In this document: positions 43,499-55,700 of the stretch, piece after piece
Position numbering within the stretch: position 1 is the stretch's first letter
How the letters are laid out: each line of letters starts with the position of its first letter
Source of the DNA: Diplosphaera chodatii
Lineage: Eukaryota > Chlorophyta > Trebouxiophyceae > Prasiolales > Stichococcaceae
Direction of reading: 5' to 3'
DNA: 64,000 nt
Assembly: GCA_032358165.1 (NCBI GenBank)
Contig: JAALGY010000023.1
Span: 806,001-870,000, forward strand
Made by a program: the position numbers and the translations under genes
Notes under the pieces: generated by a model
What the model was told of the DNA's origin: nothing
What the model saw: only the letters and a program-made list of their open reading frames with translations
Database searches by the model: none

Positions 43499-45673
43499 AT
43501 GGGTGAGCCAGTGGACGATGCTGAGCCGTCAGACGGCAGCTACGACAGCGAGGAGACCGGCAGCAGTGGTTCAGAAAGTGAAAGTGACACCTTTTCCCCG
43601 CAGCAGCCTGTGCAGGTGTCACTGCGAATACCAAGCTTGCTGGGGCGGTTGCCACCCTTGGTGGAGAGCCCAGAGCGCCGCAGCAGCCACGCGTCACCGC
43701 AGCATGCGGCTCACCAATCCAGCAAGCCCAGCCCACGGGACGTGCCGCTGTCAGCCCTCAGCCTGAGCAACAATCGGCAGCCAAACGGCGTGCCAGCGCT
43801 GTCGCCCGGGTCTGCCAGCAAGCGCGCCAGCCCAGGCTTCGGTGAGGCCACATGGTTTGAGGAATCCCTGCTGCTTGCACGGCCGGTCTGTGGCGAGTTT
43901 GTGGGTTTCTCACTACTCGCACGTTGCCTGCTTCCCTGCAGCACCACGGCTGGACCTGACGTCCGCATCAGGGGCAGAGCTGGGCGTCCGGTCGCCGGGC
44001 AGCGGCACAGGCAGCGCGCGCCACCGCAGCGGGCGCGCCTCAGCACGCGCGCCCGCGATGGCGCTGGAGCTGCTGTCCCCGGCCTTCGGGCTGGACCGCG
44101 ACTCGCTGTCTCGAGGGGAGGCGGCTGGCGTGGGACCCGCGGATGTCGCTCGCCAGCGCGCGGCAGCAGGTCGGTCCCACACCGTCGCACAGAACACACG
44201 GGCAAAGTCAGGCCCGCACCAAGAATATGGCTTGCTATGCCAGTTCTCACTGAGGGTTTTCTTGGATCTGCGTGTGCCATGTTTTCACGGGACAACAACG
44301 TTGGGTTGCTGCACGGCCCCAGGTCTGGGCGTGCCGACCTCAGCGCTGCGGCTGTTTGAGCTGCGGGAGGTGGTGCCGGGTGCCGAGCTGTCCGACACCA
44401 CGCAGCGCGTCGCCGTCGCCCTGCCAGACTCCAGTGCGCTTCAGAAGCTGTATCTGATGCAGTGGCGTTGCAAGAGATGCTTGCTGCAGGACATGTGCCG
44501 CATGCCTTGAGCCTGAGGCCTTCGATCCTGGTCCTGTTGCAGGCTTGTCATTGGGGGCGATAGAGGAGACCATGTCGGAGAACAAGCGGCTGATGGCGAC
44601 CAATGCACACAGTGAGGGCCACATGCACATTTGTTGTTGGCGTCATGCGGTTGATCTTTGCACCAACGTGCTGCAGTACTCCTCACATGCCGTGCCTGAT
44701 TACATTGCAGCGTAGCTTGAAGTGTGGTGTCAAAGAGACACCTGTGCATGTGCAGCTACGGCGGCCCTGGAGACGCTGCAGCAGCTGGTGAAGGAGCAAA
44801 ACGCGGCGCTGGGCAAGCTCAAGGTGCAGGCGCAGGAGCAGGCCGCCAATGCACGCCGCCTGCAGGAGCGCTATGACACCGCCGACCGTTTTGCGCAGAT
44901 GCTAAGGTGCGACTCAGATGCAGCCCTGCTGAAGTCTGACAGTGCTCAGTGCTCAACCTAAGGGGTTTAGCACGTGCTGCCTATCACTCGTGCCTTACAG
45001 CTAGGCTCAGGACGGTATCGACCGGGTCCCATGCCGTGGCATTTCGGATCTGTTGGTGTATGGACAGCTGACGTCACTTTGATTCGCTCCATCTTCAGGC
45101 AGCAGCTGGAGCGCAGTGAGAGCCTGCGGGTTGCGGGACAGCGCGCCCTGGCGGAGCTGAAGGCCGAATTTGAGGCGCTGACGGGCGAACTCGTGGCAGA
45201 GGGACAGCTGTCCGGAGGCGATGCGGCCGCTGCGGCGGCGCGCGCTGCCTCTCTGGCGGTGCAGCAGCAGCGCGGGCCGTCAGGCACGCCAGGCTCTTGC
45301 ATAGTGGCAGACCGACATGGCGGACTGCTGATCACCTGGACATAAACCGCCTGCACGGTGCATTGCTACGCTGCAGTACTTACTGTGTGCTTGCAGACCC
45401 CTCAGCAGCCGGCGGCATGGCATCCGCAATGCTCGCCGGTCCGGAGGGTGCCCGGCTGGCAGCACTGCTGGAGCGGTAGGTCATGCTTAGCGTTGGATGA
45501 GGACAGGACTTCAATGACATCCGTGCAGCATGCATGGAAACGCAACGCTACCGTCAGCATACGCTGTGAGGACAAGGGCATGCATGTCTCCCGTGCGTAG
45601 GTTTGCTGACGAAGGGGTGCTCAGCAGGCTGGAGCAGTGCCTGGACAAGGTTTCCGGCAGCCAGCCTGGCTAA
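43499..45673 (+). CDS. Hypothetical coiled-coil protein
   Basis: The ATG at 43499 opens an acidic Ser-rich stretch (DGSYDSEETGSSGSESESD) and a Ser/Pro-rich region with many SP sites. A basic Ser/Arg/Gly-rich exon follows (GSARHRSGRASARAPAMALE). Then comes ALRLFELREVVPGAELSD and a series of short exons with clear heptad repeats: EETMSENKRLMATNAH, AALETLQQLVKEQNAALGKL, QAQEQAANARRLQERYDTAD, QQLERSESLRVAGQRALAEL and KAEFEALTGELVAEG. The end is AMLAGPEGARLAALLER joined to FADEGVLSRLEQCLDKVSG with a stop at 45671-45673. Alternatively the last junction splices onward into DIRNAAAQHPQQAAG. I do not recognise the family. A structural or scaffolding role is only suggested by the coiled coil. Confidence 0.6.
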
Positions 45674-46189
45674 CTTCGGCTGCAGATATCAGGAATGCGG
45701 CAGCTCAGCATCCACAGCAGGCCGCTGGCTTTTTCTCCTGCTTGGTTTGTCCACTGACCGGCTGGTCTTTCGGCCTCCTGACAGTGTCTAATCACCGTTC
45801 GTATGGAACAAGTAAACACAGCATAGGGCCGCTGCCCAACATGTCAGTGTGGTTTGGGTTGGGTTTGACAGACGCGCTGCAGCGTTGCCAAAGCCAGAGT
45901 ATATGAACGCCATATATATTGCAGCTTCTGTGGACGGCTTGCCACAGACCAGTGTGTTATGGTTTGAATATGTTATATACCGTATAGCGGCCGTATACCG
46001 TACCTGGCCCTCATCCGCATTCCCTGCGAACCTATTCTGATTAGCATTTGTCCACATGACAGCGATCTTCTTTGCCAGATTGAGGTTTGCGCAGCCGCTG
46101 AGCCACCTACCATCTTGCAGACGCCACGCCTAGCGTACACCTGTCAATCGTTCAGTCGACACCAGCGCTGCTCAGCCTGTGCTTGCAGC
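45674..46189. other. Intergenic region, AT-rich, with short direct repeat
   Basis: This stretch of 516 bp lies upstream of the LEA-like gene. It is locally AT-rich (CATATATATT near 45910). It contains TATACCGTA twice, at 45976-45984 and 45994-46002, flanking GCGGCC. It may be a promoter. Confidence 0.5.
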
Positions 46190-47975
46190 ATGGCAAGCAG
46201 CGGGCCTAGCACGGAGAAGATCGACTTCGATACGGTTGGCTCCCACGGATCCCACGGAAAGCCTGTCACACTGAAGGATGAGCTACCCGGCTACTCAGGC
46301 GTAGGATCAGCGCCGCCCCCCACCGAGACCCCTGTAACGCGCACCGAGCGGGTAGAGACGACAAGGGTGTCGAAGCGTGCCAGCGATGGAGATGATGGGG
46401 ACAGTGAACTGAAGCAGAAGGTGAGGCACTGCCGCAGACAGTGACCTCAAGATATAATCTGGCTGATCAAAGGCAAGGCAGCGTTCCGAAGGGGTTCTCG
46501 GGCGCCAGACTAGCTAGGGAAGTCACCAAGCAGCTTGCACCTCAATTTGATCGCCTTCTCTGCTCCGCATACGGCAGAATGGTTCGATGCACCTGCAGCG
46601 CTGCTGTCATGAGGGCGCCAGGGAGTGCTGCACGCCTGGCCCAGGCGTACTGGAGCACCTGGCCTCTGGGGTTGTGATCCATGCCTGCCAAGTGACCAGG
46701 CCCTCCTGCGCACGGCCTGGGCTTCATGTACCGTCAACTGAGGAGCGTCTGTGGCTGTGATGGCAGCTGCTCGTGGCAGGAGCGCTGGTGGCGGCAGGCG
46801 TGGCGATCGTGTTTGGCGTGCGCCAGTTCCGCGGCGAGGAGCAGCCAGAGGAGACCAAAAACTGGGCACAGCGCAAGGTGCTGGTCTCAAACAATGCAGT
46901 GTCACACATGTCGGTTTGCATGACCTCCGCATACTTCTTCATGCGCACCTTGATCTGGCACACACACGCACTGGCAAGGTTGTCTCGTCCGCCTGCTAGC
47001 CTGCATGCTTGCAAGCCGCCACAGACTGCATGCGTGAGCCAGATGGGCCTGGAAAGCGAAGGGTCCAGGCAAACATACTGCGACAAGGAAATGCTTGTGT
47101 CTGACAGGCGAAGGAAGTGAAGCACGAAGCGAAGCACGCCGCCAAGGAGGCGAAGGAGGGCGGGGAGGACGCCGGCGACCGAGTCAATGATAAGACCGGC
47201 GGCCTGCTGGACAGCGCCTCGGACGCCGCGCACAAGGTCGGCAGCAAGGCGCACGACGCCTTCGAGACCGTGGCAGACAAGGTAGGGCCCCGCCTCGCAG
47301 CTGTCCCAAGCATGCTGCCCAGGTGTTGTGCCCCGGCTGCTCTGTTGTGTGTGTGTGGGGTGGTTGTCGATGACGTGTGGCGGCACCTTGCTGGCATGGG
47401 GCTTGCTGCGGTTGATACTTACCTGCTCTGGCTCAGTAGGCCAAGGGACCGGGGACTCATTTCTGTGTCGACTTGCATGCTGAAGTTGCAGGTGGACGAC
47501 ATTCGGCACGATGCTAAGGAGAAGGTGGAGGCGGAGACCAAGAAGGCTGACAAGCGGGCAGCCAGCCCAGGTGCCCCGGACTTCAGCGCTCAACATCTCG
47601 AGCTCGTGCCACTGCAAGCACCCCACATGTGTACAGAGGGTTCACTTCCTTGGTGCACCAACGACAGAAGGACAACACTACCAACTCACCTGTGAGGTGT
47701 GACACATTGCTGCTGCCTGTCTGCTTTTTGACACATGATTGCAATGCGCAGCGGCGGATCTCGAGTCACGGCGCATGACATATGGCCAGGACAAGCACGG
47801 CGTGCCAAAGGGCCTGACCGAAGACGCAGGCTTCCTGGGTAAGCAGGCTTGTGCTGTGATTGTGATCATTGGCTCCCACTGCTGCATAGGCGACACATGC
47901 TCTTAGTGCGATGATCTTCGGTTTCAATGTGTTGCAGGCTTCAAGAACTGGTTCCCAGGTGCCAAGAAGCGTTAA
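46190..47975 (+). CDS. Membrane-anchored LEA-like stress protein
   Basis: The ATG at 46190 gives a hydrophilic N-terminus (STEKIDFDTVGSHGSHGKPV, TPVTRTERVETTRVSKRAS). A transmembrane helix follows, LLVAGALVAAGVAIVFGV, then RQFRGEEQPEETKNWAQRK. A long amphipathic segment rich in Ala/Lys/Glu/Asp comes next: EVKHEAKHAAKEAKEGGEDA, DRVNDKTGGLLDSASDAAHK and VGSKAHDAFETVADK, then DDIRHDAKEKVEAETKKADK. The end is SRRMTYGQDKHGVPKGLTED, AGFLG, FKNWFPGAKKR. The Lys/Ala/Glu helical repeats resemble group 3 LEA proteins, which protect membranes and proteins during drying or freezing. The membrane helix is unusual for that group. The function is inferred from composition. An apolipoprotein-like or organelle membrane stabiliser is the alternative. 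Confidence 0.75.
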
Positions 47976-48460
47976 GCCGCTGCCTGCCGGTGCCTGGGAG
48001 CGGGAGGGGCAGTGTGTGTTACGTCGATGGAAACATGTTAAGTTGACGCAGCCTCGGCAGTGGGTTGTGACTACGACTGTCTTGGGCACGTATCAGTGGT
48101 GACATACTCTGCACAGTCGGGCTCCCACAACTTTGACGCTGGCGTCATTGACAGCAGGACTACCGAAGGAATGCCATCCTTCCGGTGCACTGTCACATAT
48201 GCATGCGTTTATGGCAGATTCTCCGAGAGCTAGGATATGAGATCCTTCATGAGCTGTGGGGTCGTGTCAACACCACTTGCATGTAAACACATGCCTGACG
48301 CACGCTGGCAGGAGAGACTGCCATGAGAATGTCCTGCCAAATCATCAGCTCAACAAGAGCAACGTCGTTCGAGCAGATACAGGCAACGCCCGATATGTGT
48401 GCCAGTTGGTCGCAGTCCCACAGGTCGGGCACTGCCTAACATTGTCAGTCAACTGTGCAG
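47976..48460. other. Convergent intergenic region
   Basis: This stretch of 485 bp lies between the LEA-like gene and aprataxin. A TGTAA near 48285 (+) may end the LEA-like transcript. No coding signal is seen. Confidence 0.6.
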
Positions 48461-51400
48461 TCAGCTGGGGTATGCAGCTGTGCATGCGCAGATATGGTGC
48501 TTGAGCGCTGGCATGGTGCGCTGCGAGGCACCACAGCGATGGCAGCGCAGCTCCTCCTTGAGCAAAGCCTCTGCAGCACCACGATCGATGTGTAGCCGTC
48601 CCTGTACGATGTACACGTGAATCAGTAGGCATCAGTCATGTGTACACAGGGTCACGTACTTGGGCACGATGCGAACACCAGGGAGACATACCTTGTCTCT
48701 GATTTGTTGGATGACATCACCAATCGGCAGGAAGAAGCCGGGTCGCGTGAAACTGTTCCAATGCTTCTTGTTCTTCATGGCTGGTGAGTTGTAGTCCTAT
48801 GTGCATCGTAACAACGCCCTCACTCACCACCTCACTCGACTGAGCACACAAGTGCACCAGGCAATGCACTGCCTGGATCAGATGTGCTTTACTATATGCA
48901 GGCGCTCGCCATGGCAGGCGAGGGTCTGCACCTTGCTGATGACGTGCATATGCAGCTGCTTCATGGACGGGACGGCATGGAAGCCGGAACAGAATGGTGC
49001 GCATGCAGCCTTGGCTTCCGTCTCGACCCATGTCTGCGCAATGCCCTGCAAAGACATATATGCATTTACAGCTCATAGTGCAGAGCCTGCAACAAGTTTC
49101 AGGTGTGCGGTCACAAGGGCTTTCGACCATGCACCTTCGCTGGGACAACAACAGACCTGCATATGCAGCAGCAGCGGAATGTGCTGCTGCCGAAGCGCAT
49201 CAATGCTGTCCAGCCCTGCGCAGCAATGGTCCAGTTGAAGAGCTAGAAGCAGCGGACCAAAACAAGCATACCACTCGGGTCCTGGTGAGGTGCAACGAAC
49301 TAGTGCAGGGTAGCAGTCTGACGGGTTTCCCCTGTACTGGCTCTTGGGGTATGCTGAGCATCTGACCTGGGTCGCGTGCAATGATGAGCTGATGGTATTG
49401 CGCCTTTGCATACTTGTCTGGAATCGAGATACACTGCTCGTCCACGTACATGTTTGGGAACTCAACACGGTACCTGAGTAGCAACACATCTGGAAAATGT
49501 CACGAATGAGACAGCCAGCAAGATATAGCAGCTCGTAAAAGGCTGTGCAGGGTGGAATGGCTGGGAATATTGTGGTGCACCTGTCTGGGCTCATGGCATA
49601 GCTATGCAGCTGCAGGGCAAAGTCGTTCCAGGCCCTGGCAGGCGCCCTGCAGTGCAGCACCCAACGGTTGTAATCCATAACCAGCAAGTGCATGCACAAG
49701 ATGGCACAAATGACTGGATGCAAGATGAGCTGTGTTCGAGAATACCTGCGAGGAGACTTGGGGCTCAAATCCCCAATGCCAGCATTCCTGCTTGCTGCCA
49801 TCATTGTGGCAAAGGCAGTGGGCAGCGAGCTGCCGGTGCCACCAGGAGCGCTGCCAGCTGCACCGCTGTCTACAGGCTGAGACTGGCTGCCGGGCGGCGT
49901 AAACCCCGGACTCGTTGACGACTGAGACGGGGTTTCGACCCTGGGAGCCGCCGTTGATGGGGACCCACCGAGCGCCGCACGCACTGCAACACATCTTGAT
50001 GCTCTTGCAGCGTCCTCTTCCGCAGTTGCAGCCGTGCTGCCTGATGTCCTGGGCGGCCTCAATAGTGCCAGGCTGGGGCCTCTTGCGGCGGCGGCCCCTG
50101 TGTCACCTGCAAGAATGAGCATGCCTTCAGGTACAAGGAGCGGCGGTGGGTGGGTGCATCTTTAAGCCCTGACCGTCGCGAAAAGGCAGCATAGAAACCA
50201 GTGCAGTGGTGTGGCATGTTGGCAGTGGTGTGTGCTACACACCGGTTTAAGTGTCTGCTCGGCCAGTCAAATTGACAATTATGCAATGCGGTGTGCGCTT
50301 CGGATACCGTGTAGAGATCTGGCGCTGCCAGCTGCACACCATGCCGCCTGCAGCGAGCCTTTTGCAGAGGCCGCATCGAACATCTGGACTGCTGCCGCAG
50401 CGTCCCCGCTATAGCTGGTCCATGCCTTGAGCGCTGCTGCGACGTGCTTCGGCGTCATGCACGTCTGCACAATGCACAAGCGGCAGCTGCTGGATATACG
50501 AGCGCACGGTGCGTGGATGTGGGCAGTATCATGTCGGCAGGAGTCAGGCAATCATAGCACGCACCATGATCGAGGTGAAGCCCTCGGCCTTTGCTGGCAG
50601 GCCGGCGGCCACGGACTTGTACATGCGCCTGACTGGAATGATGGCCATGTTGCCCTGCAGCAAGATCAGACTTGACGAGCCCTTCAAGGTGCTGCATGCA
50701 ACCTTGAGCGGACCGCACAGATACGCTTGTGAGCATGGGCTGTGCATGGTCTTCCTCGTCAAATATCAAAGTTCAGGATGCATCATGCCGCACCTGCAGG
50801 CCGCCTTCATGATCGGTGCGCTCGATGGCACGCTTCACACACACGCTGACGTCCAGGTGCAGGACCACACAGTATGCAGGTGCGCCCTGCTGCTCAGCAA
50901 GCTGCAGGAAGCTCACACGCTGTGCCGCATCAAAATTGGTCCGGTCTATGATCACATTCTGCCCTGCAGCGCCATGTTAACAGAATTCATCCCAGGATGC
51001 CACTTTTAAGGCAAAGCATCTGCGACAAGCGTCTGACGTGAAGCATCTCGTAGACAATGAGCACCAGCAATCAGCGCTGCCTGCGCTGCATCCACACACT
51101 GCTTTCGGCTGCCACGTTTGCCACCATCGATGGTGTCCTGCATTGAGGTTGCAGCACCTGAACGTTCTTGCACTCACGATGGTCCTAACATTCCAACACG
51201 CACACAGGCAGGGTGCATGGTGCACTATGTAGAGTTGCCTGGTTCACGCGGCGCCAGGTCAGCGCTGACTGCTCCACCAGACTCGCTGCAAATGTGCTCT
51301 TCCCGCTGCCTGGTGCACCAACAAGCACGATCATGATTGGCCCAGCTGGTCCCGCTGGCGGCTGTACTGCCTGTGGCTCGTGGCCATTGCTCCTTCGCCT

Positions 51401-52323
51401 GCCAGGCAGAACGGTCAAGTCTCTGTTACATGCCCAACCCTGCTCATCGTCTTCGCATGACGCATATTCACCAGCATGTTATATGAACCTCACCGCTTCC
51501 GGGGTGGCTCCTCATCTGCTGCACTGATGTCAGTCGCCCGCACATGTGCAGGTGGCCGTTGCACGGCGGTCGAAACAACAGCTGAGGCACTTGCTGGCTG
51601 CGCGGCTGTGAGCTGCTGCTGGGGGTAACCCAGCGCGGGTGCGGGGGTCCCTGCTGCGCTGGGGACTGCATTGCTGCCGTCGATACAGAGCTCAAACTGC
51701 GCAGCGCTGCTGTCCTTCACGCTGGCAAGCAGCGCGACGCGGTCACCAGGGTGGATGATGCAGCTCTGTCCTGCGCAGGTGCCTCACACTGGGACCAATG
51801 CCGCACAGCACGCCACATGTTCGGTTACAACAGAAGCGCTTCATGACAGACACGACATATTAGTGCTTGTGTCATCGACGCAGGTAGCTGTCACCTGGGC
51901 TTAGCGTCTGGGGGTTAACCCCATCCTCAACTCTGTGGCAGACGGTGATGGGGTTCAGTGATGCAACGCACTGTACCATGGCGGCACCGTCTGCGTGCTG
52001 TGTAATCCTGCAGTGTTTCCTGTGAAAATGATGTAGAAAAGAACACGTTAGGCACATCAGCCTGGTGCACTGAAGGATCAGGTGAAGCTGACTCCCTCTG
52101 GACGCCATTATGCTGTGCATGCTGTGGCGGCGATGGCTTTACACATCCTGCAGAAGGGCTTCGAGGTTGCCACCCGCCTGCTGATGCATGTTGGCATGCC
52201 TTCGGCGAGACGACCTGTGTCGACATCGGCGCGCCCAATCGTCAGGCTTGATTGTCCATTCGACAATCGGAGCATGCGCCCATCCGGCGTGCGGACTGCC
52301 AGACACATGTTTGCCGATTTCAT
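48461..52323 (-). CDS. APTX: Aprataxin-like DNA-repair protein: FHA, P-loop kinase, HIT and zinc finger
   Basis: Aprataxin removes AMP from abortive DNA-ligation ends. The start at 52323 leads into an FHA domain: VRTPDGRMLRLSNGQSSLTI, GRADVDTG, SRKHCRITQHADGAAM, LNPITVCHRVEDGVNPQTLS and HPGDRVALLASVKDSSAAQF. SRKHCRI forms only if intron 1 starts with GC (AG|GCGGGT). A Pro/Ala/Gln linker follows, then a PNK-type kinase: Walker A VLVGAPGSGKSTFAASLVEQ, GSRKQCVDAAQAALIAG, VIIDRTNFDAAQRVSFLQLA, CVKRAIERTDHEGGLQ and LPAKAEGFTSIMVRA. After a Ser/Pro linker comes the HIT domain: NDFALQLHSYAMSPDR, YVDEQCISIPDKYAKAQYHQ, GFHAVPSMKQLHMHVISK. Then KNKKHWNSFTRPGFFLPIGD and a C2H2-type finger CHRCGASQRTMPALKHH. 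Plant homologues share the kinase, HIT and finger. The FHA is the animal-type element. Confidence 0.9.
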
Positions 52324-52710
52324 CAGGGCCCAGGATGAGACATGGGTCCTCTCGTACGCCTACGTGCCCAAAACAATGTCGACACTGTCTTGCGAAGGAG
52401 TGTGGAGCATTGGAGGAGGCCTAGGTGCTGGTCGGTCAGAGGCAGGTGCTGCAGGGCCTCTGTTTACTGCGGCAATGCATCGAGCAAATGTAGGAATGCG
52501 GGACTCACCTGCAAGTTTCACACACGGACCAGAATGCTTCCCGCCTGAGCCGCGCTGGAAAGCATGCTCAGACGCCCTCTGGTCGCCAGGGCCTCAACAC
52601 TGCAAACATATCTGGTGCATCAGCGTCGCCACATACAGCATGGACACCTGACATGCAGCTGCGCGTCATACAAGTTGCCAGCGGCGCACACGCCACTAGA
52701 TCGTTCCCCA
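52324..52710. promoter_or_regulatory. Divergent promoter region of aprataxin and CGEP
   Basis: This stretch of 387 bp lies between two divergent start codons and therefore likely contains both promoters. No specific motif is recognised. Confidence 0.4.
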
Positions 52711-55700
52711 ATGGCATACGGTGGCAGGCTGGTCCGAAGCCAGGTTGCGTTGTATCCGCACCCATTCCGCACATCCAGCGCCGCAGCGACCACCAATGGT
52801 GCAGGCAATGGTGAGCACAAGCTTCATACTTGCTGTTGTCAGTCTCGCTACCTCTATTTATCGTAATGACTGCACGACATCAGGTAGCTCTACCGACGGC
52901 ATCACTGTAGAAAGTGCCATGCAAAAAACAGGAGGATTCGATCGCGCAGGAGCGGGCATGCCTCCGATGCCCAATGGCAATGGAGCTGTGCAGGACGTCG
53001 AGGGATACCAGCTGCCGCCGCAGGAGATCGTTGACATCATCGATGCTCCTCTGCAGCCCCTGCTATCCTTTAGCCCAGACCGTACACAGGTGCAAACCTG
53101 TTGGCTGACACAGACGCCAGTGCACCCTTTCTGGTATGAATGAGGCCTCGAGCCTGACGTGATGTACCCATGTTGCAGATCCTGCAAATGGACCGGCCGC
53201 CGCCGCATCCACCCATCACAGAACTGGGGCGCCCCGAGCTGAAGCTGGCAGGTGAGGGTGGCACCAGCATGCTGCTCCGCCTGCCATTGGTGGATGTGGA
53301 ACATGCGTCTGCCGTGCCTGCAGGTTGACACCTTGAACTGCTTACCGTTATTTATTGGTGCAGGGCTGCGCATTGACCCGGAGCAGGTCAGCCGCAGCCG
53401 CATGTCGCACTACACCCGCCTGGCGCTCATCAAAGGTGCCTACAAGGCAGGAGGACAGAGTGGATATGAGGTAGCTAAGCACCATTACAGACCGATTGAG
53501 AACAAAGACTAACGCAAGCAGGTTACAAAAGGTGACACAATGGTTGTTGGGCGACAGTGACGGACGACACCACCATCCCGGTGCCGCCAGAGCAGCAGAC
53601 GGTGGTGAGTGGCGTGCCGTCCGGCGCCTGGCTCAACTTCCCCTCCTGGAGCAAGGACGGCACCAAGGTCGCATTCACTGTCCGCAGCGCAGGTGACAAC
53701 GCTTTGCTGCAGCTCATGTATTCAGCACCAGATAGCCATGGGTGTCTGGCATCGATGACTGCAGACGTGCAGGATGTGCTGTCCAGCATCATGTGCTGTC
53801 CAGCATCATGCAACAAAGGTAATACTGTTGCACCATGCTGCAGGCGGAGTGGATGACCCACCACGCGGGCCACTGGAGCTGTGGGTGGCAGATGCAGCCA
53901 CTGGCAAGGCCCGCAAGCTGCTGGGCGGCCTCAACACCGTCTTTGACGAGTGCGCAATGCACTTTTCGATTGCTGCGGGGCGTGAGGCAGCGTGCGCCAG
54001 GCTGATTGTGCAGCACACATCCAATACATATCTGGCAAATGGCCGCTCTCAGACTGTCTGTGGCATCCACAGGTACACGTGGGTGGATGTCGATACGATC
54101 TTAGCCAACGTGATACCTAAGGGCGCTGAGGCGGCGCCGTCACGACCACCCGCACCCACCGGCCCGCGCATTCAGGACAACGCCACCGGCGCCAAGGTTG
54201 GGCCAAGCGTGGCACGCCTTGGTTGCTGTGCCGCCTTTAGTGTGGTGGCCCAGCAGTGGGTGCTTGCGGTGCTCAGCCACTGTGGCAGAACCTCACAGGC
54301 TAGACATACCCAAGAGTCGTCTCTCACATGCGCCACAGTCAGAGGCACGGACGTACCAGGACCTGCTGAGGGACCAGCACGACGAGGACAGCTTTGAGCA
54401 CTTCACCAGCGTGGCCATCGTCAGCATCAAGGCAAGCCACTCACCCCTGCATTGCACTTGCAGCTAGCACACACGCAGCAAAACATATCGTGCCCCGCGG
54501 ATGTGACATATTGAAGCAGCTGATACCTGGATCGCACAGGTGTCCACTGGTGAGGTGACGCCCTTCGGGCCACCACGCATGTACTGTGGTGCAGCGCCCA
54601 GCCCTGACGGGCGGTACGTGATGGTGGCCTGGCTGGAGCGGCCCTTCAGCTACGAGGTGCCCTGCGGCCGCTTCCCCCGGCGCACGCAGCTCTGGGACAG
54701 GTGGGCCGACCTGGCTGCTGCTCTCAGCTGGTTCTCAACTCGATGCCAGACAGGAGCATCATGCAAGCAGCACAGATCCGATCTGCGATGTGTGAAGACG
54801 CCAATGCAGAAGGTAGAGAAGTGCCCCAACACATCGGGACTCAGCTGCCACATGCTGCACAGGCAGCTGCTCTAGAGTCAGATCAGATGACAGAACAGGC
54901 TTGTCTATGACAAATGTCGTTACATACGTGAACCAAATGCCCATGCTCATTCGTCCCAAGCCACTGAGCAATGCAGCAGACGCGATTAGCATGCTGGGTT
55001 TTGGGTACAGGGATGGCAATTTCGTTCGAGAGATCAGCTACCTGCCCCTCGCCCTGGACATCCCCGTCGCTTTCAACAGCTGCCGCAAGGGGCCTCGCGG
55101 CCTGGAGTGGCGGTCAGACAAGCCAGCTGAGCTTGTCTGGATGGAAGCCCAGGTGCGTGTCTCCATCATCTGTTGTTTGCAGATGCCTTGTAGCATCCGA
55201 ACAACTCGTAGAACTGTTGCCTGCCTGTAAGGTTGCACCCTCGTTCGCTTATTGGATCTTAACTTGATGAGCAATTCTGCCCTGATGGCAGGACGAGGGC
55301 GATCCAGCAAATGATGTGTCGCCCCGTGACATAGTGTACATGTTACCAGCTGACGAGGCCGGCCCCGGCGGCAGCGAGCCAGTGCAGCTGGCAGGTGGCC
55401 CTGCTCACGGGTCATGCATTTCAGCATCTGTTGGTGGACCTGATATTTTGTGCACGTGCAGGATGTTATATCGTTGAACACTGCAGGAGCTGCATACTGC
55501 AGCCAGACTGTGCTTTTCATGCTGAGTGTCAGCATTGCTTACATGTGCACTGCCCGACAGGGACGGATCTGCGCTGCGGCGGCGTGTCGTGGGGCGACGA
55601 CGAGCTGGCGCTGGTGTACGAGTCGTGGTGGAAGACGCGGCGCTCCGTGATCCACACCATCGCGCCCTCCCGCCCCCAGGACGGCATGCAGGCACGTCCG

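Noticed and set aside
49073..50122. 349-codon minus-strand frame
   Set aside because: Only parts are real exons. The Ser/Pro linker belongs to aprataxin, but the HIT exons (YVDEQCISIPDKYAKAQ) are in another frame, and this frame crosses introns.
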